DNA of 64,000 nt, taken from positions 1-64,000 of the forward strand of contig NZ_RHOB01000011.1 of NCBI RefSeq assembly GCF_003946085.1. The letters run 5' to 3'. The position numbers and the translations under genes were made by a program. Position 1 is the first letter of the stretch. Each line of letters begins with the position of its first letter. The notes below the pieces were generated by a model that was not told where the DNA came from, made no database searches, and saw nothing but the letters and a program-made list of their open reading frames with translations. This DNA comes from Levilactobacillus angrenensis. Lineage in GTDB: Bacteria > Bacillota > Bacilli > Lactobacillales > Lactobacillaceae. Below are positions 8,591 through 17,010 of this stretch, piece after piece.

Positions 8591-9856
8591 ATGGACGTAC
8601 GGATTACGAATCGCCAGTCGATCATCCAAATCGTAAAAGCGGCTAGTAGCGATATCATTGGGACACTGGGTGGCGACACCTTCAGCTTTGCTTTGGGATT
8701 GATGCTGTTGCACGCCACACATTCGGCCATCAGTTTTGGCTTGGGGTCAATCATTTATCCACTGGTGGGCCTGTTACTGGTCCTCCCCGTGGGCAATCTG
8801 GTCGATCGACGGCGGCACAAACCGTTACTTTTGATGAGTCGGGGGGTGGTCGTCGTGAGCTTTGGCGTGTACGCCTTAGTGGCCCCACACGTCAGTAATG
8901 TCATGGCACTGGCAGTGATTATCTTGACGATTATTGCCTGTGCGGACAAGGTCACGATCACGACTTACACGGCATCGGTCCACGAACTGGTCAACGACGA
9001 GCACGTCAAGACCCTGGCAACCATTGAACAGGCGGCGACGGCTGGCATCCAGCTGATTTCACCAGTCTTAGCGGCGGCGCTGTATTCTTGGATTGGGTTT
9101 GAAGGTATCGTCCGTGTGGAGTTAGTCGTCGAGATGACGACCTGGCTGATTGCGCTGAGCATGCGGTTTCACCCGTTGGCGGCGGACGATGAGGCGACCG
9201 GCGAAACGGCCAAGTCGCCTTGGGAACAGTTCAAGGTGGGGCTCGACTTTATTCGGACCCACTTTACCTTGCAGGCCGTGGTCTACATGGGAATCTTTCT
9301 TAACTTTTTGCTAGCTTCTATCGACGTCGGCTTGCCGTACGCATTAGTCCAAACGCGGCACTTGGGCAACGACCGGTTGAGCTGGGTCCTGAGTGCCTTT
9401 GCCGGCGGGGTATTACTGGGTAACGTGGCCCTGACGGCACTGCCGCGCTTTAAAAACGTCTTGCTGGTGGTCTTGCGGCTCTCCATGGGACTGGGCGGCA
9501 TCATCGCCGTATTTGGCATCTGCTTCATCGCGCCACTCCAGGGGATGACGCTGATTGGGTGGTTGATTGGCCTGTCCCTGATTTCCGGAGTGATGCTGGC
9601 ATTCGTCAACACGCCCATGTCCGTATACATGCAGATGACCGTGCCAACCAAATTGCTGGGGCGCGTCGGGTCAACGTTTAGCACCTTGATGCAACTGGCC
9701 TTGCCGTTAGGGACCGCGGCGTATGGCCTGTTCTTTCAAAAATTCCCAGCCGGGCCGGTTTACCTGATAACGGGTATCGTCATCATCGGCTATATCGGGG
9801 TCAACTTCATCTTAGTTCATCGGCACGACGCCGCGGAGCAAATTAAGCGAGGTTGA
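8591..9856 (+). CDS. MFS transporter (multidrug-type)
   Basis: 421 residues with twelve predicted membrane segments. It has the MFS loop motif between helices 2 and 3 (VGNLVDRRRHKPLLL) and a long central loop about residues 195-215. Start ATG 8591 follows AAAAAGGAGG. A candidate -10 TATAAT lies at 8556-8561. Sequence character (EQAATAGIQLISPVLAA, NTPMSVYMQMTVPTKLLGRVGS) is that of the MFS proteins annotated as macrolide or drug efflux carriers in lactobacilli. The substrate is not determinable. Confidence 0.85.
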   Translation: MDVRITNRQSIIQIVKAASSDIIGTLGGDTFSFALGLMLLHATHSAISFGLGSIIYPLVGLLLVLPVGNLVDRRRHKPLLLMSRGVVVVSFGVYALVAPHVSNVMALAVIILTIIACADKVTITTYTASVHELVNDEHVKTLATIEQAATAGIQLISPVLAAALYSWIGFEGIVRVELVVEMTTWLIALSMRFHPLAADDEATGETAKSPWEQFKVGLDFIRTHFTLQAVVYMGIFLNFLLASIDVGLPYALVQTRHLGNDRLSWVLSAFAGGVLLGNVALTALPRFKNVLLVVLRLSMGLGGIIAVFGICFIAPLQGMTLIGWLIGLSLISGVMLAFVNTPMSVYMQMTVPTKLLGRVGSTFSTLMQLALPLGTAAYGLFFQKFPAGPVYLITGIVIIGYIGVNFILVHRHDAAEQIKRG

Positions 9857-9912
9857 GGACATTTCGTGCTAAACTCGAAGGCGTAGATTAGACGAAATGG
9901 AGGGTTCCAACT

Positions 9913-11247
9913 ATGCAAGAGTTTGATATCGTGATTATTGGTGGCGGCCCCGGTGGCCTGGCAGCGGCGTACGGGCTACATGCTAGTGGCCTGCGGGTGG
10001 CGGTCGTCGAAAAGGACCTGTGGGGTGGCACTTGCCCGAACCGGGGATGCGACCCGAAGAAAATTCTGATGGCGGCAGTGGAAGCTCAGGGCCGCAGCGA
10101 AACCTTGCAGGGCCACGGCTTGACCAGCGTACCCCAGATTGACTGGACAGCCTTGATGGCCAAGAAACGTGCCTACACGGCGAAGATTCCCAGTGGCACC
10201 AAGAGTGGCCTGCAGGCGGCCGACATCGCGACCTTTGAGGGCACTGCCAGCTTTAACACCGACGGCACCCTGACCGTGGGCGAGACGCGCTTAAATGCGG
10301 CCAACTGGATCATTGCTACGGGCCAAGAACCGCGGCTGCTCGATATTCCCGGTAAGGAACTGTTACGGACTAGCAATGACTTCTTGGACTTGGATCAGCT
10401 GCCGGCAGACATTACCTTGATTGGTGCAGGCTACGTCGGGGTTGAACTGGCGGCCATTGCCAACGCTGCTGGCAGTCGCGTACATTTGGTCCACCACAAT
10501 GACCGACCGCTGCGGGCCTTTGATGGCGACCTGGTCCACGACTTAATGGACCGTTTGACGGCTGAGGGCGTTGATGTGAAATTAAACACGGACGTGACCG
10601 CCGTGGCTGCGGTCGATGACCAGTATCAACTGACGACGGCCAGTGGGGATACCTGGACGTCTGATTTGGTCTTTGCCACGGCTGGGCGGACGCCAGTGAT
10701 CGACGACTTACATCTGGAACGCATCGACGTGGTCACGACACCACACGGCATCTCGGTCAACGGTCGACTCCAGACGACCAATCATCACGTGTTTGCGCTG
10801 GGCGATGTGGTCGATCGGCCACAACCCAAATTAACGCCGGTGGCTGGCTATGAAGGCCGTTACCTGACGGATGCGCTGACTAACGGGGATGCGGACCCTA
10901 TCAGCTACCCGGTCATTCCGTCGGTCGTTTACGGAAAAACCCAACTGGCACAGCTGGGGGTAACACCCGCGCAAGCCGAAGAGGCACCGGAAAAATACCA
11001 CGTCAACGACTTGGATTTGACCCACTGGTACAGCTACCAACGCACGGCCGACCCGGCCGCCAGAATCAAGGTCGTGGTTGACCAGATCAGTGGCAACATC
11101 GTCGGTGCCGCGGTCTTGAGCGGTGAGGCCGAACAAGTTATCAACTACCTGGACTTCGTGATTCAAAACCACATGAGCACGGCCGACATCAACCAAACGA
11201 TTTTGGCGTACCCAACGCTGGCTTCAGATCTGACTTACTTTAACTAG
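9913..11247 (+). CDS. FAD-dependent pyridine nucleotide-disulfide oxidoreductase
   Basis: 444 residues of the glutathione reductase / dihydrolipoamide dehydrogenase fold. The FAD-binding motif GGGPGGLAAAYGL is at residues 9-21. The redox disulfide is in GGTCPNRGCDPKK (Cys-x4-Cys near 41 and 46). The NAD(P)-binding GAGYVGVELA lies near 174-183. The FAD motif VFALGDVVDRP lies near 295-305, followed by the dimerisation domain. The C-terminal His-Glu pair typical of glutathione reductase is not seen, so this is likely one of the broad class of lactobacillar thiol-redox flavoproteins rather than a true glutathione reductase. It is monocistronic. Confidence 0.88.
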   Translation: MQEFDIVIIGGGPGGLAAAYGLHASGLRVAVVEKDLWGGTCPNRGCDPKKILMAAVEAQGRSETLQGHGLTSVPQIDWTALMAKKRAYTAKIPSGTKSGLQAADIATFEGTASFNTDGTLTVGETRLNAANWIIATGQEPRLLDIPGKELLRTSNDFLDLDQLPADITLIGAGYVGVELAAIANAAGSRVHLVHHNDRPLRAFDGDLVHDLMDRLTAEGVDVKLNTDVTAVAAVDDQYQLTTASGDTWTSDLVFATAGRTPVIDDLHLERIDVVTTPHGISVNGRLQTTNHHVFALGDVVDRPQPKLTPVAGYEGRYLTDALTNGDADPISYPVIPSVVYGKTQLAQLGVTPAQAEEAPEKYHVNDLDLTHWYSYQRTADPAARIKVVVDQISGNIVGAAVLSGEAEQVINYLDFVIQNHMSTADINQTILAYPTLASDLTYFN

Positions 11248-11261
11248 CCAGCGCAGGTGGG

Positions 11262-11420
11262 AAGATAAAAATTAGTTATTTACAACTTCGTAGTGAGGAC
11301 TGGCTGTCTGCCAAATCTGGGTTGGAAACCGACCGAGTCTAAGAAGCGGTCTCGGCCTCGCTTTGAGCCGAAACGTGCGCCAACAGGCAACTGATTCCGC
11401 CTATTGTCACACCCTTTTTC
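11262..11420 (+). repeat. dispersed intergenic repeat, copy A1
   Basis: This module begins with AGTTATTTACAACTTCGTAG and carries a block reading AGAAGCGGTCTCGGCC followed by TCGCTTTGAGCCGAAAC. It matches the copy at 62954-63066 over most of its length in the same orientation. It lies immediately after the oxidoreductase stop codon. Confidence 0.75.
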
Positions 11421-11469
11421 AGCCTAAGAAAAAGCGCTTAAAACGCAAGCCAAACAGGAAACAAAATAC

Positions 11470-11501
11470 GCACCCCTGGAAATTGTCCGGAGGTGCTTTT
11501 G
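11470..11501 (+). terminator. terminator-like hairpin
   Basis: GCACCCCTGG pairs with CCGGAGGTGC (one mismatch) and is followed by TTTT. It could end oxidoreductase read-through. Confidence 0.6.
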
Positions 11502-11629
11502 TGTTGGCCAATTTTGGCGTATGATGGAATTTATTAATGGTTGTTGCGTGAGTGGGCTGTGGTCTGGGTCGACGGGATTTGCTGTTCAGAATATGTAAGT
11601 TGGCTTGCGTTGAGGAATGAGACCGTTCT

Positions 11630-11695
11630 TTAACTCGACCGCGCCCACCGTGTTCCGACGCTTCTCTGGCGAACGGCAGACGGCCAACAGTATAG
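11630..11695 (-). repeat. dispersed intergenic repeat, copy A2
   Basis: The segment CCCACCGTGTTCCGACG ... GGCGAACGGCAGACGGCCA is a diverged version of the hairpin module seen at 14259-14310 and 47692-47740. It is upstream of the antiporter gene. Confidence 0.65.
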
Positions 11696-11743
11696 TCCAT
11701 CGCAACCGCAACGATTAACGAGACTAAAGAAGGAGGGATCCGC

Positions 11744-12925
11744 GTGGCATTTCTAGGAACGTTATGTTTGATATTGATTCTGACGACCTTGGCGGGCAAC
11801 TTGTCTAACCGCTTAGGCGTGCCAGCAGTCATTGGTGAGTTACTAGTGGGCATTGTCCTGGGACCGGCGCTACTGAACTGGGTACACTTGAACAGTTTAG
11901 TCAGTTTATTCGCCGATATCGGGGTAGTGATTTTGATGTTTCTCGGGGGGCTGGAGAGCAATCTGCAGTTACTGATGAAGTATTTGCGCCCGGCTATCGT
12001 GGTGGCAACCTCCGGCGTGATTTTTCCGGTCGTCTTGATGGGCTTAACGTCTTGGTGGTGGGGCTTTACCCCGCTGGAATCACTCTTTATTGGGGTGATT
12101 TTCTCGGCGACCTCGGTCTCGATTTCGGTGGCCGTGTTAAAGGAATATCACGCCCTGACCACGCGAGAAGGGGCGACGATTTTAGGGGCAGCCGTGGCCG
12201 ACGATATCATTGGCGTGATTTTACTGTCCTTGATGATCAGCCTGCTGGCTAGCCAGGGTATCCAGACGGCGGGCAGTCAACCCGCGCTGGCATTGGTTTT
12301 GCTGGAACAGGTCGTCTTCTTCGTGGGGACATACGCCTTGGTCAAATGGATTGCACCGTACTTAATGCACTTGAGTGAACGACTGGTGGTCCCGTCTAGC
12401 GTGACCATCATGTCGATGGTTATTTGTCTGGGGATGGCTTGGATCGCCGATATCGTTGGCTTGAGTGGGGCCATTGGCGCATTCTTCGCCGGTATCGCCG
12501 TGGCCCACACGTCGTACCGCGCTGTGTTGGTCGACCACGTGGAGCCGCTGGGCAATGCCATTTTCATTCCGGTCTTCTTCGTTAGCGTCGGTCTGAACAT
12601 GACCTTAGACCATTTGGTGGAAAACTTAGGTATCATCGTCATCTTAACGGTGCTCGCCTGCGTGACGAAGCTGATTGGCTGCGGCTTGGGTGCCCGGCTG
12701 AGCGGGTTTAATAGCAACAGCAGTACCGTCATCGGCACGGGGATGATTGCCCGGGGCGAAATGGGCTTGATCACCGCTCAGATTGGTCACGAGGCGGGCT
12801 TGCTCGCCGGTAGTGACTACTCCGCCATGATTTTAGTGATTATTTTAGCAACTATTTTAGCGCCATTATTATTGAAACAGGCATTGAAACGGATGCCGGC
12901 TGGACGACCAGAAGAAGCCGTCTAG
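11744..12925 (+). CDS. cation/proton antiporter (CPA2 family, NapA/KefB-like)
   Basis: 393 residues with about twelve membrane segments. GTG start 11744 follows AAGGAGGG with a 6-nt gap. Family features include the early VPAVIGELLVGIVLGP segment and AVADDIIGVI near residues 149-158, where the Asp-Asp pair is the ion-binding site of CPA2 antiporters. GAIGAFFAGIAVAH and ARGEMGLITAQIG follow towards the C-terminus. There is no RCK/TrkA-N domain, so this is the short Na+/H+ antiporter type rather than full KefB. A role in pH or sodium homeostasis is inferred. Confidence 0.88.
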   Translation: MAFLGTLCLILILTTLAGNLSNRLGVPAVIGELLVGIVLGPALLNWVHLNSLVSLFADIGVVILMFLGGLESNLQLLMKYLRPAIVVATSGVIFPVVLMGLTSWWWGFTPLESLFIGVIFSATSVSISVAVLKEYHALTTREGATILGAAVADDIIGVILLSLMISLLASQGIQTAGSQPALALVLLEQVVFFVGTYALVKWIAPYLMHLSERLVVPSSVTIMSMVICLGMAWIADIVGLSGAIGAFFAGIAVAHTSYRAVLVDHVEPLGNAIFIPVFFVSVGLNMTLDHLVENLGIIVILTVLACVTKLIGCGLGARLSGFNSNSSTVIGTGMIARGEMGLITAQIGHEAGLLAGSDYSAMILVIILATILAPLLLKQALKRMPAGRPEEAV

Positions 12926-12973
12926 CAGTGTTGGGGAACACGGAAAAATTTGTCAAAGGGGTAGGGAAGCAAC

Positions 12974-13156
12974 ATGCGGTTTAATCGATTATTTTATCGC
13001 CAAATCGAGTTTTGGCTTGGTGTAATGCTAGTGTTGGCCGGACTGGTCTTTCTATTGATTGGTCAGGCGTTGACCATCAGCTGGTGGTTGACGATTGTCG
13101 AAATTTTAATTGGGGTGGCCCTCATCGTGGATTGTCTGATTGACAGTTGGCGCTAG
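12974..13156 (+). CDS. small membrane protein, 60 residues
   Basis: The product has two closely spaced membrane segments (about 13-30 and 35-54) and a basic N-terminus (MRFNRLFYRQIEF). A purine-rich AAAGGGGTAGGG site lies upstream. It follows the antiporter gene by 48 nt and shares its terminator, so it may be co-expressed with it. No family recognised. Confidence 0.6.
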   Translation: MRFNRLFYRQIEFWLGVMLVLAGLVFLLIGQALTISWWLTIVEILIGVALIVDCLIDSWR

Positions 13157-13164
13157 TGGGGTCA

Positions 13165-13201
13165 GAAAAGGCGCCTGGGATGCCTCCCGGACGCCTTTTC
13201 C
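13165..13201 (+). terminator. terminator of the antiporter unit
   Basis: AAAAGGCG and CGCCTTTT enclose a second CCTGGGA/TCCCGG stem. Confidence 0.8.
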
Positions 13202-13445
13202 AATTTGCGGGTTCTAGATTGGTTAACCCTACCTTACCGAAGTTAGTCGCCGTCGTCAACGATTTTCGTTTTAACTGAGAAATGGTTGGCGACAGCGACC
13301 GATGCCGCCTTAATGCAATTGCCCAGCTAGCGGGACTGGTGAAATTTGTTCGAATAGTTAATAATCAGGCTTGCTTTCTAACTGGAAGACGCGTAAATTT
13401 AATTGCGAGATGAATGACACACGAGTATTCAAGGGAGGAACCACC
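13202..13445. other. gap before a small exported protein
   Basis: Nothing beyond a probable ribosome binding site AAGGGAGG at 13430-13437 could be recognised in this stretch. Confidence 0.4.
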
Positions 13446-13907
13446 ATGAGTAAACCCTATTTTCTAATTGGCTTAGCCGCCGTCAGCTTCGGCCTGGCAG
13501 CGACCAGTTTGACGAGTGCCCAAGCGGCTACTTGGCACAAAGGAACGCCCAAGGTCATGCGCCACACCTGGTATTATAACGGCAAGGCGGATAACAAGGC
13601 TTATATCACCTACAGTCAGACCAAGAGTACCGGCAACCTGTTCGGCTACGATGACGCCAGCGAGAGTTACTACCGACTGCCCGGCTATGGCTTGAAAAAG
13701 CTGAAATACCAGTCACTGGGCAAGCACGTCTACCGGTTGTCCGGCATCCAGTATTCGCCTAAGGGCAGTACGGTCCAGTTCGACGGCCAGCGGATGACGT
13801 ACAAGGTGAAGGCGACGAAGAAGCAACTGCATTTCTATAAGGGCTACCACAATTATGTCCGCAAGGCGGCCTTCGCCACGATTAAGACGCCGAGTACTTT
13901 GAAATAG
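13446..13907 (+). CDS. small exported protein, unknown
   Basis: 153 residues. Start 13446 is chosen because AAGGGAGG precedes it and the product then opens with a signal peptide (MSKPYFLIGLAAVSFG...) cleaved near Ala-Gln-Ala at about residue 28. An upstream in-frame start at 13371 would bury the signal peptide. The mature part is basic and rich in Tyr, Lys and Gly (HTWYYNGKADNKAYITY, KKLHFYKGYHNYVRK), like many small lactobacillar secreted proteins. It has no known domain and no cysteine. Confidence 0.7.
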   Translation: MSKPYFLIGLAAVSFGLAATSLTSAQAATWHKGTPKVMRHTWYYNGKADNKAYITYSQTKSTGNLFGYDDASESYYRLPGYGLKKLKYQSLGKHVYRLSGIQYSPKGSTVQFDGQRMTYKVKATKKQLHFYKGYHNYVRKAAFATIKTPSTLK

Positions 13908-13961
13908 CGGAGCGCCTGCGTCAGCTCAGCTGGGCAGCAGAATCAACAGTAACAGCATATG

Positions 13962-14004
13962 AAAAAACAGCTTCCCACCGCGATTTGGTGAGAGGCTGTT
14001 TTTA
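13962..14004 (+). terminator. terminator of the small exported protein gene
   Basis: AAAAACAGC and GCTGTTTTT enclose CCACC/GGTG, ending in a T-run. Confidence 0.85.
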
Positions 14005-14016
14005 ATTTGCTGACTA

Positions 14017-14153
14017 AAGATTGAAAGTAACATCAACGCGGTAGTTCTCGGAACGACAGTGTTCTGTCCACTAGATTAGTGAAATCAGGAGCCTGCGTCA
14101 GCCAGAGATTCCGCCTGCTCTGGGGAACACCTCCACCTCTGGCTGCCTCCGGC
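14017..14153 (+). repeat. dispersed intergenic repeat, copy B1
   Basis: It starts at GATTGAAAGTAAC, passes through GGAACGACAGTGTTCTGTCC and AGTGAAATCAGGAGCCTGCG, and ends in CTGCCTCCGGC. The first 75 nt match the reverse complement of 33962-34045. The second part matches the ends, but not the middle, of 29225-29402 and 63253-63430, so this copy looks internally deleted. Confidence 0.8.
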
Positions 14154-14250
14154 GAGTTGTGATTACCTGCAATCTTGTCTTAGTTAAAGACTAGTTGTCA
14201 AATCAGCCGCTACCTGTGGCTAAACCAACTGTTACTAGCAAACACTCTTG

Positions 14251-14325
14251 TAGCCGAGAGTCCGCCCACCGCGTTCCAACCCATAGTTGGCGGACGGTAG
14301 GCGGCCAGCTCCAACTACGAAGCTG
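14251..14325 (-). repeat. dispersed intergenic repeat, copy B2
   Basis: TAGCCGAGAGTCCGCCCACC followed by GCGTTCCAACCCATAGTTGG folds into a nested hairpin (GTCCGCC/GGCGGAC and CCAAC/GTTGG). It is nearly identical to the reverse complement of 62972-63021. It lies just before the 3' end of the convergent helD gene. Confidence 0.8.
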
Positions 14326-14405
14326 TAAATGACTAATTTTAACGTGAGAAGTCGCATAGTGATAATGTTCTAGCTGATTTTCATCTTTCAACCTTCAGTT
14401 GCTGA

Positions 14406-16712
14406 TTAATTTTGGAATTCATGTTCAATCGTCAGGTCCGCCGCCGGAATCTTGTCGGAGGCAATCAGCGGGGAGGCGGGGCCAATCGACAACAGGGTCA
14501 GGTGGTGCATGGCCCGCGACGCAATCGTGTAGAGCGTCCCGGTCAGCTGCTCATCGGGGTAATTGTCAGCGGAAACGTTGTAGGCAATCACACTGTCGAA
14601 CTCCAATCCCTTGGCCAGGTAGATTGGCAACACCACCACACCCTTAGGCAGGGAGCGGTCGGTGTCAGTCAGCCGGGTCAGGTCGAAGTCGCGGTGCAGT
14701 TCTTGATAAACGTACTTGGCTTCGGCTGTGCTCTTGGTGAGAATGGCCACGGTTCCGTTGGTGGCTAGCTCGACCGTCAATTCGTGCGCCAGGGCCTTGA
14801 AGGCCGCCGCCGTGTCGTAACGGATGATGACCTTGGGTAAGTCACCGGGCCGGTTGAAGGCCTCAATCTGGTCGCCATCAGGCAGGAGGGCCTTGGCAAA
14901 CGTCGTGATGGGTAGCGTCGAGCGGTAAGACCGCCGCAGCGTGATCAGCCGTGAGCGTTTGACGTTAAGCGCGGCGTCCAGCTTTTTCAAGATGGCTTCG
15001 GGGGCCTCGACAGCCTTGAAGAGGGCCTGTTCGCTGTCGCCCAGCAACGTAAGCTTGGCGCGCGGAAAGGCGTGTTGCAGGTAAATCAGTTGAGCCATCG
15101 AGTAATCCTGCATTTCATCGACGAAGAGGTGCTGCATCCGGTGGTTTGCCCCGCCACCAGCTAAAATATCGCGCAAATACAGCAACGGTGCGGCATCGGT
15201 CAATGCCAAACGGTGGAACTCAATGTCGTGTTGGTAGCCGTCGATCACTGTTTGCCAGTCAGCCGCCGTCACGTCGTCGGGTAGCGGGCACTGTTTGAGA
15301 AATTCAGTGAACTGGCTGTAGGCGTCCAGAAAGTAGCCGTTGTAAATGGCATCGTCCACGGACCGTAATCGGCGCCGCACGATTTGCCGGGCAATGAAGT
15401 CAATCTCGTCATCGAGCTGTTCAAATTGGCCCAGGTGCTTTTCGCCCAGTAGATTGTGATAATCCTCGTCGCTGAGCTGGTCGATGGTGTCACGGACCCA
15501 GTCAGCCTTGGCTTCCTCGGCAATGCGGTGCTTGAGCCGTTTTTCCAGCTCGTTCTTAGTCCGCAACAAGCGATCGGCAGGTGCGGCGGCCAACGGAATT
15601 TGTCGGTAGATGTCGCGAATCTCTTCTTTACTGAAGAACACCCGGCTCTTGAAGCGGATGTCCGTGAATTTCAGGTCGTCGGCGCGACAGTGCAGGCAGT
15701 AGTCACGTACGGCCGTCATCATTGCGGCACTTTCGCGGAACTGGCGTAGCGGTAGGTTGACCGGCGTTTGTTGGTCGGCTTCGTAGCGCTCGAATTGCGT
15801 TTGGACGTTCAGCCCTTGGAAGCGTTGCGTGAGAAATTCTGCCAGGGTGACCTGGCGCATGTTGCGCTCACCCAAGCTGGGGAGCACGTCACTGATGTAG
15901 TGGCTGAACAAGCGGTTGGGCGAGAACAAGACGATTTGGTCAGCCTCGAGGTCGCGGCGACTGTGGTACAGCAGGAAGGCGATGCGCTGGAGAATGGCGG
16001 ACGTCTTGCCCGACCCGGCAACCCCTTGGACCACGAGCAGGTCGCTCTTGGTATCACGGATGATGTCGTTTTGTTCTCGCTGAATGGTAGCCACGATATT
16101 TTGCATGGTGGCGTCGTTCTGTTCGCCCAAAGCGTGTTGGAGCATTTCATCACCAACAGTCTCGTTGGTGTCAAACATGCTTTCGATTTTGCCGTCTTGA
16201 ATCAGAAATTGCCGCTTCTTCAAGAGGTCGGTCTGTTGTGGGCCGGCCGGTGTGTCGTAGGCGACCTGGCCCAGGACACCGTTGTAGTACACACTGGAAA
16301 TCGGCGCGCGCCAGTCATAGACCAGAAATTCTTGGTCGTCGTTGACAAACGAGGCAGTTCCGATGTACAGCGATTCCGGTTGCGTTTCGTCCGGGTCCTG
16401 AATGTCGATGCGCCCGAAGTAGGGGGATTTCTGGAGTTCTTTAAAGGTATCAAGTTGTCCTTGAATAATGTTTTGGTTTTCCGTCAGCCGCGAGACTAAG
16501 GCCCGTTGCTGCTGGAGTTCGGCACTGGTTTCGATTCGGTCATCGACTTCAAACCAGTTGACCGAGGTGTTTTCGCTATAGTTCTTTAACACGTTACGCA
16601 GCTCTTGGTGCGCCGCGTCATAGTCGGCAGCGGTCTTATCGATGCGCTTGCCAATCTCATCACTCACGCGGTCGACGCGCTGTTGTTCCTGAGCTTCTTC
16701 GCTGGTGGTCAA
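14406..16712 (-). CDS. helD: RNA polymerase recycling motor ATPase HelD
   Basis: 768 residues. A TTG start at 16712 is preferred: AAAGGAGG lies 8 nt upstream and the product then begins MTTSEEAQEQQRV. An upstream TTG would put the ribosome site inside the gene. The N-terminal coiled-coil arm (about 1-110) is followed by a superfamily 1 ATPase core: Walker A GVAGSGKTSAI near 230-240, Walker B HLFVDEMQDYS near 525-535, and GDSEQALF and LRRSYRST motifs. HelD proteins bind RNA polymerase, prise open its clefts and release stalled complexes using ATP. The length is normal for Bacillales/Lactobacillales HelD. The gene is monocistronic. Confidence 0.9.
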   Translation of the reverse strand: MTTSEEAQEQQRVDRVSDEIGKRIDKTAADYDAAHQELRNVLKNYSENTSVNWFEVDDRIETSAELQQQRALVSRLTENQNIIQGQLDTFKELQKSPYFGRIDIQDPDETQPESLYIGTASFVNDDQEFLVYDWRAPISSVYYNGVLGQVAYDTPAGPQQTDLLKKRQFLIQDGKIESMFDTNETVGDEMLQHALGEQNDATMQNIVATIQREQNDIIRDTKSDLLVVQGVAGSGKTSAILQRIAFLLYHSRRDLEADQIVLFSPNRLFSHYISDVLPSLGERNMRQVTLAEFLTQRFQGLNVQTQFERYEADQQTPVNLPLRQFRESAAMMTAVRDYCLHCRADDLKFTDIRFKSRVFFSKEEIRDIYRQIPLAAAPADRLLRTKNELEKRLKHRIAEEAKADWVRDTIDQLSDEDYHNLLGEKHLGQFEQLDDEIDFIARQIVRRRLRSVDDAIYNGYFLDAYSQFTEFLKQCPLPDDVTAADWQTVIDGYQHDIEFHRLALTDAAPLLYLRDILAGGGANHRMQHLFVDEMQDYSMAQLIYLQHAFPRAKLTLLGDSEQALFKAVEAPEAILKKLDAALNVKRSRLITLRRSYRSTLPITTFAKALLPDGDQIEAFNRPGDLPKVIIRYDTAAAFKALAHELTVELATNGTVAILTKSTAEAKYVYQELHRDFDLTRLTDTDRSLPKGVVVLPIYLAKGLEFDSVIAYNVSADNYPDEQLTGTLYTIASRAMHHLTLLSIGPASPLIASDKIPAADLTIEHEFQN

Positions 16713-16876
16713 AACGACCGCCTCCTTTGGGTAGACTAAAGTGCCTAACAAGTTTAGTCATTATTGGGGGCTGTGTCAATCAATCTAGCTTGGGAAGGGA
16801 GAAGTCAAATGAAGTGGGAATGTCTTTAATTTGAAATTGGCATAAGGAAGGCCATGAGTTTTGTGCATTTTGCATA

Positions 16877-16892
16877 AGAAAGCGCTTACTTA
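16877..16892 (+). promoter_or_regulatory. catabolite response element (cre) upstream of adh
   Basis: AAGAAAGCGCTTACTT fits the CcpA operator (core GAAAGCGCTTAC). It sits just upstream of a possible -10 TATGAT at 16905-16910, over the -35 region, so CcpA would be expected to control the alcohol dehydrogenase gene. Confidence 0.65.
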
Positions 16893-16943
16893 ATTAGAGC
16901 GTTTTATGATACTCTTAATGTAAGGTAGTTATCAGTCAATGAA

Positions 16944-16966
16944 AATGGTGTCGCGCTTACACCATT
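16944..16966 (+). promoter_or_regulatory. 5' leader hairpin of the alcohol dehydrogenase gene
   Basis: AATGGTGT and ACACCATT form a perfect 8-bp stem around a 7-nt loop, directly followed by the palindrome TCAGGCCTGA. It lies in the presumed leader RNA and lacks a T-run, so it is not a standard terminator. Confidence 0.5.
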
Positions 16967-17010
16967 CAGGCCTGAGATTACCGCAATACATAGGTGAAAG
17001 GATGAGTGTT

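Noticed and set aside
11425-11445. cre-like GAAAAAGCGCTTAAAACG
   Set aside because: It resembles the core but lies over 300 nt from the next gene start, with no promoter beside it.
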